Both the position numbers and the translations under genes were made by a program. Positions 10,454 to 21,371 of a stretch of 64,000 nucleotides of DNA are shown piece by piece. The stretch spans positions 25,943,188-26,007,187 of the forward strand of contig CM033747.1 of assembly GCA_019671005.1 (NCBI GenBank), given 5' to 3'. This DNA comes from Hibiscus mutabilis. Its lineage: Eukaryota > Streptophyta > Magnoliopsida > Malvales > Malvaceae. Within the stretch, counting starts at the first letter, position 1; every line of letters starts with the position of its first letter. The notes beneath the pieces were generated by a model that searched no databases, had not been told where the DNA came from, and worked only from the letters and a program-made list of their open reading frames with translations.

Positions 10454-12044
10454 GCATCTCCTAAGTTGACCACTTCCTTGTTACGTTCCACATGGGCACC
10501 ATTGTAGTGCTTCAATCTTTGTTCATTAACTTTGAATTCATGGTTGTCAGAGATGGACTTGATTATCACGGCACCATGGGAGAATGGTTTGACGACTTCA
10601 AATGGTCCCGACCATCTTGATTTCAGCTTTCCCGGGAAAAGTTTTAGCCGAGAATTGTATAGGAGAACTAGTTGCCCTGGCGTGAATTGCCGTGGCAATA
10701 GTTTCTTGTCATGCCATCGCTTTGTTTTCTCCTTGTAGATTCGTGCATTGTTATAGGCGAGTGCACGAAATTCTTCTATCTCATTAAGATCCATCAAGCG
10801 CTTTTGTCCGGCACTTCCCCAATCCATATTCACGGTCTTGATTGCCCAGTACGCCTTGTGCTCGATTTCCACCGGTAGATGACATGTTTTACCATAGACA
10901 AGCCGGAAGGGGGACATACCTAATGGTGTTTTGAATGCAGTGCGATATGCCCAAAGTGCGTCATCTAGCCTTAATGACCAATCCTTCCTTGAGGGATTTA
11001 CAACTTTCTCGAGTATTCCCTTCAACTCCCGGTTGGAACCCGTTGGTTTGTGGGTGATATGCCGTGGCGATCTTGTGTGATATGCCGAAGCGTTGCAACA
11101 TCTTGGCAATTAGTTTGTTGTCAAAATGCTTGCCCCCGTCGCTGATAATTGCTCTCGGCATCCCAAACCGTAAAATATGTTTTTCTGCGAGAATCGTTGT
11201 ACGCCTCTTGGAATCGTCGTTGGGAAATCGCAGCTGCCTCTACCCATTTAGACACATAGTCGACGGCGAGTAAGATGTAGAGGTTGCCGAATGAAGATGG
11301 GAAAGGTCCCATAAAATCGATCCCCCATACATCGAACAGTTCTACCTCGATGATGTTCTGGAGTGGCATCTCATGTCGTCTAGAGATATTGCCCGCCCTC
11401 CTCCAACAACGATCACATTGCTTGTAAAAGTCTTGGGCATCTTTGTACAATGTTGGCCAATACAAACCAGATTGCAAGACTTTGGCATGATACGAGTTCC
11501 TCCAAAATGTCCTCCATAGGGTGAAGAATGGCATTGCCGAGTACATTCTGTTGCTCTTCTTGAGGACACATCGGCGTATAACCCGATCTGCACATTGTTT
11601 AAACAAAAGAGGCTCGTCCCAAAAGTAATGCTTAGCATCATGGCGGAACCGCTTCTTCCCTTGGTGAGTAATGCCATACGGAAAAATACCACAAACAAGG
11701 AAGTTAACTAAATCTGCGTACCAGGGTATTGCCGAGGCATGTGCTGCCGTAGTGTCTGCTCCCAAAATTGCTGAGGCGTGTGCGTCAAAGACTGCTGCGG
11801 CGTCGAGAGTTGCCGAGGCGTGTGCATCCATGGTTGCCGAGGCGTCATGGGCTGCCGAGGCGTTGAGGGTTGCCGAGGCAATTAGAATTTGTTCATCCGG
11901 GAATGCATCGCATATCTCTATATCCGCGTCTTTCTCCCTATTGCGTTCCAAACGTGATAAGTGATCGGCCACTTGATTTTCTGTTCCTTTCCTGTCCTTA
12001 ATTTCAATATCAAATTCTTGTAAAAGTAATATCCAACGAATCAA
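10450..12044 (-). pseudogene. Athila integrase (with RNase H tail), frameshifted
   Basis: The integrase would insert the element's DNA copy. The minus strand gives the RNase H tail (KDRKGTENQVADHLSRLE), then an unusual Ala-Ser-Asp-rich stretch (11890-11720). Then come PWYADLVNFLVCG, a zinc-binding region, the core block FDVWGIDFMGPFPSSFGN with VDYVSKWVEA, a second Asp block (RAIISDGGKHF), the HPQTNG segment, and the C-terminal region 11109-10450 (LWAYRTAFKTPLGMSPFRLV, GPFEVV, NGAHVER). Frame changes near 11600, 11160 and 11070 break the reading frame, so it cannot make a full enzyme. Family assignment is firm; exact ends are approximate. Confidence 0.85.
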
Positions 12045-13350
12045 ACGAGGTTTAGCATCCTTTTTAGCAAATAAGTATTTGATTGCCGAATGGTCCGTAT
12101 GAACAATTACCTTTGTACCAATTAAATAGGATCAGAACTTGTCAAATGCGAAAACTACAGCTAGTAACTCTTTCTCCGTTGTTGTGTAATTCACTTGAGC
12201 ATCATTAAGAGCTTTACTAGCGTAGTATATCACATGGAAGGTCTTACCTGTACGTTGGCCTAGGACTGCTCCTACCGCGAAATCACTTGCATCACACATG
12301 AGCTCAAAAGGTAGCGTCCAATCTGGTGGAACGACAATGGGTGCCGAGGCAAGCTTTTTCATTAGGGTAATGCTTGAGTGCAAGAATCATCAAAATCGAA
12401 GACTTTATCCTGTTCAAGCAGATTACACAAAGGTTTAGTGATTTTAGAAAAATTATGAATGAACCTCCTGTAAAAACCTCGCATGTCCGAGAAAACTTCA
12501 ATTCCTTTAACCGAATTTGGTGGGGTAATCTCTCGATCACGTCCACCTTGGCTTTGTCTACTTCAATTCCCTTGGATGAAATCTTGTGGCCGAGCACTAT
12601 TCCTTCATCTACCATAAAGTGGCATTTCTCCCAATTGAGGACTAAATTCGTTTCTTCACATCTTGCTAACACCCTCTCTAAATTGCCGAGACAGCCGTCG
12701 AAGTCATTACCAAAAACCGAAAAATCATCCATGAAGATCTCAAGGAAGTCTTCGACCATGTCTGAAAAGAGCGCCATCATGCATCTTTGGAAGGTTGCCG
12801 GGCGTTACACAATCCGAACGGCATCCTTCGGAAGGCATAAGTACCGTATGGGCATGTGAAGGTTGTTTTTTCTTGATCTTCTGGTGCTATGGCAATCTGA
12901 TTGTAACCTGAATAACCATCAAGAAAACAGAAAAAGGGTTTACCTGCAAGACGGTCAAGCATTTGATCAATAAAGGGTAATGGGAAGTGATCTTTCCTAG
13001 TGGCTTTGTTTAGCTTTCGATAGTCCATACAAACCCTCCAACCGGTCACAGTCCTGGTTGGGATAAGTTCATTATTTTCATTGCTTACCACCGTTATACC
13101 TCCCTTTTCGCACACATTGTACCGGACTTACCCACGTACTATCGGAGATAGGGTATATAATGTCGGCGTCAAGCCACTTGATGATTTCTTTCATTACAAC
13201 CCCTTTCATGGCATGATTCAGTCTCCTCTGGGCCTCAATTGAAGGTTTGTGATCATCTTCCAACAAGATCTTGTGCATGCATACCGCCGGGCTAATTCCC
13301 TTCAAGTCGGCAATTGTCCACCCTATTGCCTTTTTATGTAGCTTCAACAT
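12045..13350 (-). pseudogene. Athila reverse transcriptase and RNase H, frameshifted
   Basis: Minus-strand pieces in order: HKILLEDDHKPSIEAQRRLN (RT entry, 13350-13078), then MDYRKLNKATRKDHFPLPFI and FLDGYSGYNQIAI (13115-12777). Next are the catalytic block IFMDDFSVFG and LGHKISSKGIEVDKAKVDVI (12780-12304), then RNase H blocks LMCDASDFAVGAVLGQR and YTTTEKELLAVVFAFDKF (12383-12132). The RT active site is FMDD, as usual in Athila. Several frame changes separate these blocks, so the polyprotein is not translatable as one piece. Confidence 0.87.
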
Positions 13351-13531
13351 GTTGATCGGCTTCTTTTCCTGCTCAGGCTGTAACTTAGAGGAAATAATTA
13401 CAGGTAATGTATTATCGATCCCTAAGTATACATATTTCAGATTGCTCGCGCAATTGTTTCAACTCAAGAATTGGTGGATTTTCGATAGGGTTTTTCGATC
13501 TTACCTTCCTTACCCGAGTAGTCCAGTGGGT

Positions 13532-14410
13532 TCAAAGTATGTACCTGGTCGATTGACTAGCCAATTTGCCTCTTCTCGGTTGTTCCTCATCGACCGGTTC
13601 TTCATACTCCTCAAGTTCCTCTTGATCGGCAATGTAGTTGCCGAGGCAACTAAATTCCTCATCGGTTAAACTCGCCGTGGCATGAAGTAGTTGGCATTCT
13701 TCTCGATCATCGGCATGCCTTAGTGTTTGGAAGACATTTAGTTTTACCTGCTGGTCATTCACCCTCATTGTGAGTTCTCCCTTTTCAACATCAATCAAAG
13801 TTCTCCCCGCCGCTAGGAATGGTCTCCCGAGAATGATAGGTGCATGCTCATCCGCTTCACAATCCAAAACAATAAAGTCAGCGGAAAAATGAATTTATCA
13901 ACTTTACCAAGATGTCCTCGATTTTTCCTCTGGATGCACATAGGATCTGGCTTATTCTAGCTGCAGCATAATCATTGTAGGTCTTGCCTTCCCGATTCCT
14001 AGTTTCTGGAAAACCGATTTAGGCATCAAGTTTATGCTAGCCCCAAGGTCGCATAGTGCTTTCCCGACATAGTGATTTCCAATAGAACATGGTATTGTGA
14101 AACTTCCGGGATCCTTCAACTTAGGCGGCATGCGATTGTGCAACATTGCCATGCATCCCTCTGTCGCGGCAACTGTTTCAAACTCTCCTAGCCTTGTTCT
14201 CTTGGACACAATGTCTTTAAGAAACTTGGCATAGTTTGGCATTTGTTCAATTGCTTCCACCAATGGCAAGTTGATGTGGACTTGCTTTAGGATATCAAGA
14301 AACTTCTTGAATTGATATTCTTGCTTTTGTCGTTTCAACCTTTGTGGGAATGGTGGTGGAAGTCGGATATCTTCTATCCTTTCATTGGTTTGAAATCTGA
14401 TTGACGGCAT
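13532..14410 (-). pseudogene. Athila aspartic protease region
   Basis: Minus-strand frame 14410-13952 ends with the retropepsin-like block ALCDLGASINLMP and KLGIGKARPTMI. After a short gap 13867-13532 continues with APIILGRPFLAAGRTLIDV. These are the active-site loop (here D-L-G-A-S) and the flap/C-terminal block of Athila proteases, which cut the gag-pol polyprotein. A frame break near 13900 separates the two halves. An acidic tail (EELEEYEEPVDEE) follows, and TTGCC..GGCAA motifs lie inside the frame near 13637. Confidence 0.83.
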
Positions 14411-15990
14411 TGCCGGGTCATCTGGAGAAGCCGAGGCGTCATCGGTTGCCGAGGCATGTTTATTGCCGGTTGCCGCAGCAATTCCTGGTTCAGAATCTGA
14501 AGCTTTGCCGCTAGGTTCGTCTTGCTCTTTTTGTGGAGTTTTGTTTGACGAGCGGGTTTGAACCTCTCTAAGTTGTTGGCCACTTCTGGTGGTGATTGCC
14601 TTACATTGCTCATGGCCGTTCCTCTTGCGACTTCATGATCGCTAGGTAAACCTCCTTGTGGTCTAGTGTTGATTTTGAGCAAACCGTCCTACTTGATTTT
14701 CCAATGATTTGATTGCCGCCTCTTGGTTTTGCAATCTCATCTCGGTCCTGTTAATAAAAGCATCGATTCTTTTTATGAAATTACTATTCTCACCATATAA
14801 GATTCAGTTTTTTCATCATAAAAGCATTTAGAGAATTTTCCAAAGAACTAGATGTTGTCGGTTGTTGTGCGGCGCGGCATCTGCTGTCGTGGCATATTCT
14901 CGTTGGAATCCCGATGCTTGTGCATTCTGATTGTTCTGGTTTAGAGCATTGTTGGGATTACTCCATGAAAAATTCGGTGCTTCTTCCAAGCTGGATTGTA
15001 TGTATTTGACATCATGTTGTTGCTCGATTGTAATTTCCCACATAGAAGCTAGATTCGGATTCTCGCATACATTCGGAAGAATTATGGTTATCGCCACATA
15101 ACTCACAAAAAGAATCCATTACCTTGACTTCATGTGTGTTGTTTGGTTTTTGCATGTTCGGACCATCTTGGTTAAAGCGCCCAATTGTGCCAAATTGAAT
15201 CTGATGATCCTAGTTCATGTATTGTGGCTTGCGCCTAACTCCTCCTCTTCTAGTAGATGGGAATTGATAGTCATTCTTGGCCAGCCTGTTTAAAATTTGC
15301 ATTGCTTCTTCCGCGACTTATCTAGGAGTATGCCGTTTGCCGAGGCGTCTAGCATCATCCTTGTTGGTGTATTCACGGTGTTGTAAAACATTGTTACTTG
15401 AGTCCACACCGAATCCGTGTAAAGGGCATTTGTGTAGAAGTTCTCTATATCGCTCCCAAGCCTCGTACATGGATTCATCATCCGCCTGCCGAAAAGAAGT
15501 AATGTCGTTACTGAAGCTTATCGCTTAAATTTGTAGGATTAAATCTAGCAAGGAAATCACGACAAAGATCAGTCCAATATGCTATGGATCCGCAGAATGC
15601 TATTTAGCCATGCTTTCGCCTATCCTCGGAATAGGGAATAATCTTAATCGTAAGACATCGGGGTGACTCCGTGTATCTTGAATGAGTTGCAAATCTCGAG
15701 GAAAGATTTCAGATGTTGTCGTGCATCTTCGATTCTTTGAGCCGCCAAATTGACCTATTGTGTTGATCATATTAAACATTACCGGTTTCAACTCAAAGTG
15801 GTCGGCTTCAATTTCGGTGCGACAACTCTCGGGTTAAGTCCATCAAGATCTTCTTCAAGATAGTCTCGAATAGTTCTGCTTTAGTGCAAGAATCACTCCT
15901 CCTCCCGCCGAACATCTTGATTAATATTTCGTCTTGATTTGCCATTGCTTCTCTTATCCTTCGCCTAAGTCTTTGTAAGGTTCGCTCGAT
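14374..15990 (-). pseudogene. Athila gag, heavily degraded
   Basis: Minus-strand pieces of an Athila-type gag: KPVMFNMINTIGQFGGS then the capsid-like block PDVLRLRLFP (15791-15600), followed in other frames by an AWERYRELLRRCP block (about 15470). The Gln/Asn-rich NNALNQNNQNAQASGFQRE (15106-14828) and a basic C-terminal part (14682-14374) come next. The likely start is in the leader near 15940 (minus strand ATGGCAAATCAAGACG). Many frameshifts are present. The structural role, virus-like particle assembly, is inferred from the family. Confidence 0.72.
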
Positions 15991-16134
15991 TTACGGATCA
16001 AAGGGATATTCGGTGAAGTCGGTCTCGCCGGTCATATACCAATGCAAAACCAAAGTTTGTTAGCCCTTTGAATTTTAAACAAGAAAAATAAAAAGAAAGT
16101 GCAAGAAAGTAAAAACAAAGTCGCTATTGCCAAT

Positions 16135-16152
16135 CCCGACAACGGCGCGCCA
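16135..16152 (-). other. Athila main primer-binding site, degenerate
   Basis: Next to the 5' LTR the minus strand reads TGGCGCGCCGTTGTCGGG, a damaged form of the tRNA-Asp PBS seen intact at 6250-6267 and 7777-7794. A GC dinucleotide is inserted and the GCC core is changed. Confidence 0.75.
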
Positions 16153-16158
16153 AAAACT

Positions 16159-17685
16159 TGTTGCGCGTAATAATAAGTGCTACGCAAATGTGCAAGTATA
16201 CACGTCGCAAGTTATAGTATAAAAGATATCGTCTCCACGAGGATTGGTGCCACTTCAAGAATCTAGTCTCTTGCACTCGTAAAAAGTAAAAACACAAGTG
16301 AAGGATTATAGAAGTTTTAACTAATAACTAATCTAGAAAGCAATTAAGTAAAAGAAAAGATGAATTCAATTGAGAGAGATAGGCTAGGTTATCGTGAGTT
16401 GAGGTGTGATAGCCGATTGGATTGTCTTGGTAAAAGAGTGTACGGGCAACTCAGTTGTCGTGGCAACTTGCACGACGGGGTTGCCTTGGCAACTAATTGA
16501 TGGTTGCCTGGGCGACTAGTTGGGCAACTACTTGGGCGACTGGGCAGCAACTTCAAGGTTCGGCGGAGCGTTCTTCAATGGTTTCTTCTTATCCCTAAGT
16601 CGAAACTCTAGTTACTTGTGCATGCCTTGATAATACATCCCTGCGTGAATCAAGGGTGAACAACAACCAATCTTGCGCTCCTCTTAGCCGTTGAAATCCT
16701 TAACTTATTCCTAAGCCGGATTAATCTTCACCATCATTGGATTGAATAAAGATCATATTCATTCGTTTCTTGAATCTAACTCTCCCGATATTAGATAAAT
16801 GGATGAAATCACGAGATCCTCTCCCAATTCACTCACAAACAATAATAAGAACCAAGAATGAATAAACCTTGAAATAGAAAAGTGCAAACTCTTATTACCT
16901 AAACAAAAACCAATAGTTTCTCACAACCACAAAACACAATAACCATAGCCAAGTAAATTTAGTTCTTGGCTAGGTTCCAAAGAAACACAAGATAAACAAT
17001 CCCTAGCATGAACCCAATCGAACAAGGAAGAATAGATGAAGCTTGTCAAAAATTCCTTGCCCTAGATGCTTGCCGAAAATTCCCCTTGCTTCCTCTCTTG
17101 GAGTTGTCGAAATTAACTCTTCCTCTCTCTCTTGATCTTGTCGAAATCTCCTTGGTATTTATAGGGCTAGGCCAAAGTCCTTCTTTGAGGAGGAGTTTGA
17201 GTTGGAATTAAATTATCTTTAAAGAATATAATTCTTTATTATAATTTTATTCCTATTAGAACTTCTCCTATCCTCTTGGAATTTAATTCTTCTTTAATCT
17301 CTGCATGGCAATCAAATTCCTTTGGGCTTGGGCCTTGCTCCATGTCATCTTGGGCTTGTAAAGTCATGAATTTTGACATCCATATTGCTTTTGGTCTTTG
17401 TCGACAAATGCCATGGCAACTGCTCGCCTCAGCGTCTCCTTCATGCATTGCCCTGGCAACTAGCTCGGCATTGCTTTGGCAAGTGATCCTGCACATACAC
17501 ACACAAAAACACACCAAAGCAGCATCTATTTCCACAAAAATCACCAAGTTATGTAATCAAGCTCAACGATTGAAGGAAACATGGATTAATGTATGAATGA
17601 CTAACTATGCAACTAATATGAGCCTAAGTCTAACAATAATATGAGTAAAAAGGGTAAGAAAAATAGTACTTTTGAACACTTATCA
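16159..17685 (-). repeat. Athila 5' LTR
   Basis: On the minus strand it starts TGATAAGTG (17685) and ends GCGCAACA (16159), 1527 bp, with a TATAAATA box at 17163-17156. It differs from LTR copy C at roughly twenty positions by eye. It also carries a small rearrangement near 17420 that fuses two short frames found separately in the other copies. Confidence 0.92.
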
Positions 17686-18164
17686 GAATACTTGATTTTT
17701 TTAAGGCAACATGATTACTAAACCTTCTCCCACATTGAGAATAATTTTACAGACATTAGAGGCGATGTCCAGTGATGTTAAAGCTTTCATTCAAGCTTCT
17801 GGGAGGATGTGAGAGATTCTGTTCTCTTAACCAGACAAAGGATAAAAAAGGTGTTGAAGAATATGAGGGTAAAAATTCAGTCCTCCCAACAAGATAGCCG
17901 AATTGAGTGAGCAAATATGCAAAGCTCAAATGTTTTCTTTGAAGCAGAAAAATATAAAGAATAAATAGCTAGCATGGTTGTCTATCTGGGTTGAACAAGT
18001 AAATGAGCATGGAAGCGAAGAGGAAAAACCCTAGAAGAAAGAGATAAAAAAAAAAGAAAAAGAAAGAAAAAAGAGAAATTTTAAAAACAAAAAAATAAGA
18101 AAAATGACACGCATTCATCTATTAGGCATTCCTAGGAGCATACATCATAATAATAGCATTTGAC
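17686..18164 (+). other. Tat-type element interior, right of the Athila insertion
   Basis: Non-coding continuation of the Tat element after the Athila insertion. Short helical-looking frames are broken by stops, and a purine-rich tract lies at 18035-18100. No domain is recognised. Confidence 0.5.
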
Positions 18165-19600
18165 AGATATAGAACCTGCTTATCTATTCGAGCATGAGGA
18201 GAATAGAACCCGTCTACCCATTTGGGCATGAGGAGAGTGGAACCTGCTTATCTATTCGAGCATGAGGAGAATAGAACATGCCTATCCATTCGGGCATGAG
18301 AAGAGTGGAACCTGCTTATCTATTCGAGCATGAGGAGAATAGAACCTGCATATCCATTCGTGCAGGGGGAGAATAGAACCCTTTTTTGAACCTGCTTATC
18401 TATTTGAGCATGAAGAGAATAGAACTTGCATATCCATTCGTGAATGGAACCCTTTTTTAGAATGTGCTTATCTATTCGAGCATGAGGAGAATAGAACCTG
18501 CATATCCATTCGTGCATGAGGAGAATGGAACCCTTTTTGAACCTACTTATCTATTCGAGCATGAGGAGAATAGAACCTGCATAACCATTCATGCATGAGG
18601 ATAATGGAACCCTTTTTTGAACCTGATTATCTATTCGAGCATGAGGAGAATAGAACCTGCATATCTATTCGTGCATGAGGAGAATGGAACCCTTTTTCTG
18701 AACCTGCTCATCTATTCGAGCATGAGGAGAATAGAACCTGCATATCAATTCGTGCATGAGGAGAATGGAACCCTTTTTTGAACCTACTTATCTATTCGAG
18801 CATGAGGAGAATAGAACATGCATATCCATTCGTGCATGAGGAGAATGGAACCCTTTTTTGAGCCAGCTTATCTATTCGAGCATGAGGAAAATAGAACCTG
18901 TCTATCCATTCGGGCATAAGAAGAGTGGAACCTGCGTATCTATTTGAGCATGAGGAGAATAGAACCCATCTATCCATTCGGGCATAAGAAGAGTGGAACC
19001 TGCATATCCATTCGTGCATGAGGAGAATGGAACCCTTTTTTTGAACCTGCTTATCTATTCGAGCATGAGGAGAATAGAACCTGCATAACCATTCGTGCAT
19101 GAGGATAATGGAACCCTTTTTTTGAACCTGATTATCTATTCAAGCATGAGGAGAATAGAACCTGCATATCTATTCGTGCATGAGGAGAATAGAACCCTTT
19201 TTTTGAACCTACTCATCTATTCGAGAATGAGGAGAATAGAACATGCATATCAATTCGTGCATGAGGAGAATGGAAACCTTTTTTGAACCTACTTATCTAT
19301 TCGAGCATGAGGAGAATAGAACATGCATATCCATTCGCGCATGAGGAGAATGGAACATTTTTTTTAGCCAACTTATCTATTCGAGCATGAGGAGAATAGA
19401 ACCCGTCTATCTATTCGGGCATAAGAAGAGTGGAACTGGCTTATCTATTTGAGCATGAGGAGAATAGAACTCGTCTATCCATTTAGGCACGAAGAGAATG
19501 AAACCTTTATTTTTTAGCACAAAGCCTATCCGTTCGGGCGTGAGGAGAATGAAACTTTTTTTCCAGCAACTGCTTATTCGTTCTGGCGCAAGAAGAATAA
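18165..19600 (+). repeat. Tandem array with ~80-bp higher-order unit in the Tat element 3' region
   Basis: About 18 units. Each ~80-bp unit has two related halves: TATCTATTCGAGCATGAGG-AGAATAGAACCTGC and TATCCATTCGTGCATGAGG-AGAATGGAACCC followed by a T run. Toward both ends of the array the second half is shorter or absent and units diverge. The array lies just upstream of the polypurine tract, where Tat/Ogre elements often carry tandem repeats. Frames on the minus strand through the array are repeats of one another, not genes. Confidence 0.93.
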
Positions 19601-19695
19601 AACCTTGCTTCGATGTCCATCAACTAATTTGCAGAGTGATTGTCTAAAATCAGTGCCTTTTGTTCTTTGCTCTATTCCTGTTTCACCGAAATGAG

Positions 19696-19709
19696 CAAAG
19701 AGGGGCAGC
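19696..19709 (+). other. Polypurine tract of the Tat-type element
   Basis: AAAGAGGGGCAGC immediately precedes the 3' LTR start (TGTTGTCACTG). The same sequence precedes the second Tat-type LTR at 48902. Confidence 0.8.
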
Positions 19710-21275
19710 TGTTGTCACTGATTTTTGGCTCAAAAAAAAGGAAAGATATCAACCCAAAATTCAAGCTATCAAATTTAGAAAAATAAAGGGGGAAAGTCAA
19801 ATTTGAATCCAAACAAATATGGAGGGGAATCATCGAATATGGAAAGCAATCAAAGAAGAGGGGGGAAGGAATCCAAATCAGCTCAGATTTGGGAAGCAAT
19901 CACCAAAATTAAGGATTTTAATTGTATTCTTCATTGTAATTTAGGTATGAAAAATACCTATAAATACAACCCTCATTCCCCTTCGTAACTCACTCATTCA
20001 CTCACCACCACCACAACACATTCACAACAATTTCTTCGTTGTATTCAAGAATTCCTAGAAATTTGTATTGAAGTTTTGGAGGAAATACAAGAAGCAAAAT
20101 TTCTTCATTTGGGTAATTTGTTGTTATTCATTTTATTTATTTCGAATACCTTTTTTATCTTTCTTTAATTTTGGGAGTTTTCAATTGATTAAGAAGGTGG
20201 TTCTCCACTTTTGTTTCTTCTTTTTTATGAACACTTGATAAACTTGTAAAAAAGAGGTGTTTTGATCCATTTTCCTTAATGAAGGTTAATAAATGATGTT
20301 TTTGGGCTTTGTACTTATTTCAAACTTGGCATATAATTTTAATTTGTCATTAATTTCAATTTTTAATTGTTAAACCCATTTTTATCACATTCTTTAAAAT
20401 TAAAGTTTTAATTAGTCTTTTATAAAATTAATCTGAATATCGTGTGTTGACTCAACTTCGAGAAGGATACACATTTTAAAATTTTATTAAATTCTCTTCC
20501 ATTTTTGTTATTTTATTTAATTTTGTAAATTTAATTAATTTTACCTTTTTATATTTATCTTATTAATTTAATTCTCTGCTAAAATCTTTAATTGTTTGTC
20601 TTTTAATTAAATTATTTGTTTAGGAAAAAACCCCTAGGTTAGGTTCTCTAGTATTAGAGCCTTAGTTAATTTATAGCCTTAAAGTTTGATAAAATTTTCT
20701 TCACATTAAAATTCATAAAATACACTTAATAATATTTTAACCCTAATATGTAAAATTTATGTAACAATTCTTTAGGCTAATAATCACTAACATAGAATAA
20801 ATAAAAGCTTCAACACACTAATTATTTCTGTGATTGCTTGTTAAAAAGTAAAATATAATTAATGCGGTGTCCTACCAAAAGGAGGTAACGGGTTAGCGCC
20901 AGAAGTGTTGGCGGTGATTAAAGTTTACTCTCCGGATGGTAGGGCCGTTAAAATGGAGTCATATTCATAAATGGACAATAATTTAAATTTTACACGAACT
21001 TGCAAATTTCGACATTAAAACTTTTTGTAATCGGCTAGGTACCAATTTTTGGGTGTTGTGGGGGTGCTAACCCTTTCCCACGCGTAACCGACTCCTGAAC
21101 CCGTTTTTGAGTTTTCATAGACCAAAATCGTTGTTCTAATAAAATAAAAAATGATTTTATCAAAATGACCTGTTTTTAGGTGATCCAATCACACCTTTAA
21201 AAAAGATTGGTGGTGACTCCGTTGTTTTGTTTTTATTTAAAAAAACGTCAAGACCTCATAAAAAAGGTTGTGACA
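19710..21275 (+). repeat. 3' LTR of the Tat-type element
   Basis: A 1566-bp LTR from TGTTGTCACTG to GGTTGTGACA, with the TG...CA ends expected and preceded by the polypurine tract. A promoter TATA box (TATAAATA, 19959-19966) lies about 250 bp in. Its right half matches 1-787. Confidence 0.92.
19959..19966 (+). promoter_or_regulatory. TATA box of the Tat-type 3' LTR
   Basis: TATAAATA in the sequence context CCTATAAATACAACC, about 250 bp after the LTR start, fits the plant core promoter pattern for LTR transcription. Confidence 0.6.
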
Positions 21276-21371
21276 CTTACCTGGTGTACGTTACACATAC
21301 TTTCACTGTTGCAATTAGTTTGGTGAGAATCATTTGTCGACACAATAACGGATCTACACGTTGTCGGTGGA

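Larger units (their letters stand above)
4747..17685 (-). mobile_element. Athila-type Ty3/Gypsy retrotransposon with tandem 3' LTRs
   Basis: A minus-strand element. Its 5' LTR is 17685-16159, followed by a PBS of tRNA-Asp type (16152-16135), gag, aspartic protease, RT, RNase H and integrase remnants down to 10450, a long 3' untranslated region, and a 3' LTR (9319-7801). Beyond that LTR are two more LTR units (7800-6274 and 6273-4747), each carrying a PBS copy. Flanking bases are GAAGA (4742-4746) and GAATA (17686-17690), a target duplication with one mismatch. LTR copies differ at only about one to two percent of sites by eye, so it is younger than the Tat element around it. The coding region has many frameshifts and stops. 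Confidence 0.93.
1..21275 (+). mobile_element. Tat-type Ty3/Gypsy LTR retrotransposon, internally deleted, hosting a nested Athila
   Basis: Positions 1-787 and 20490-21275 are near-identical direct repeats. They are the visible part of the 5' LTR and the matching part of the 3' LTR. Right after the 5' LTR lies a primer-binding site, and just before the 3' LTR lies a purine-rich tract (AGCAAAGAGGGGCAGC). The interior is 788-4746 plus 17686-19709; it is interrupted by the Athila element at 4747-17685. No intact gag or pol remains, only a decayed integrase C-terminus at about 3800-4200, so the copy is non-autonomous. The five bases after the 3' LTR (CTTAC, 21276-21280) should be the target duplication; the partner lies left of the window. 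The lineage call rests on the tRNA-Arg-type PBS and the integrase tail. Confidence 0.88.

Noticed and set aside
10450..10460. Translational coupling (ATGA) as proof of an env-like gene after integrase
   Set aside because: The downstream frame's first half is a purine-tract artefact; the overlap could be chance.
18165..19600. CRISPR-like or tandem-repeat protein reading of the array
   Set aside because: There are no unique spacers between identical repeats, the genome is eukaryotic, and the unit fits a retroelement minisatellite. Minus-strand frames are repeats of the same 80-bp unit.
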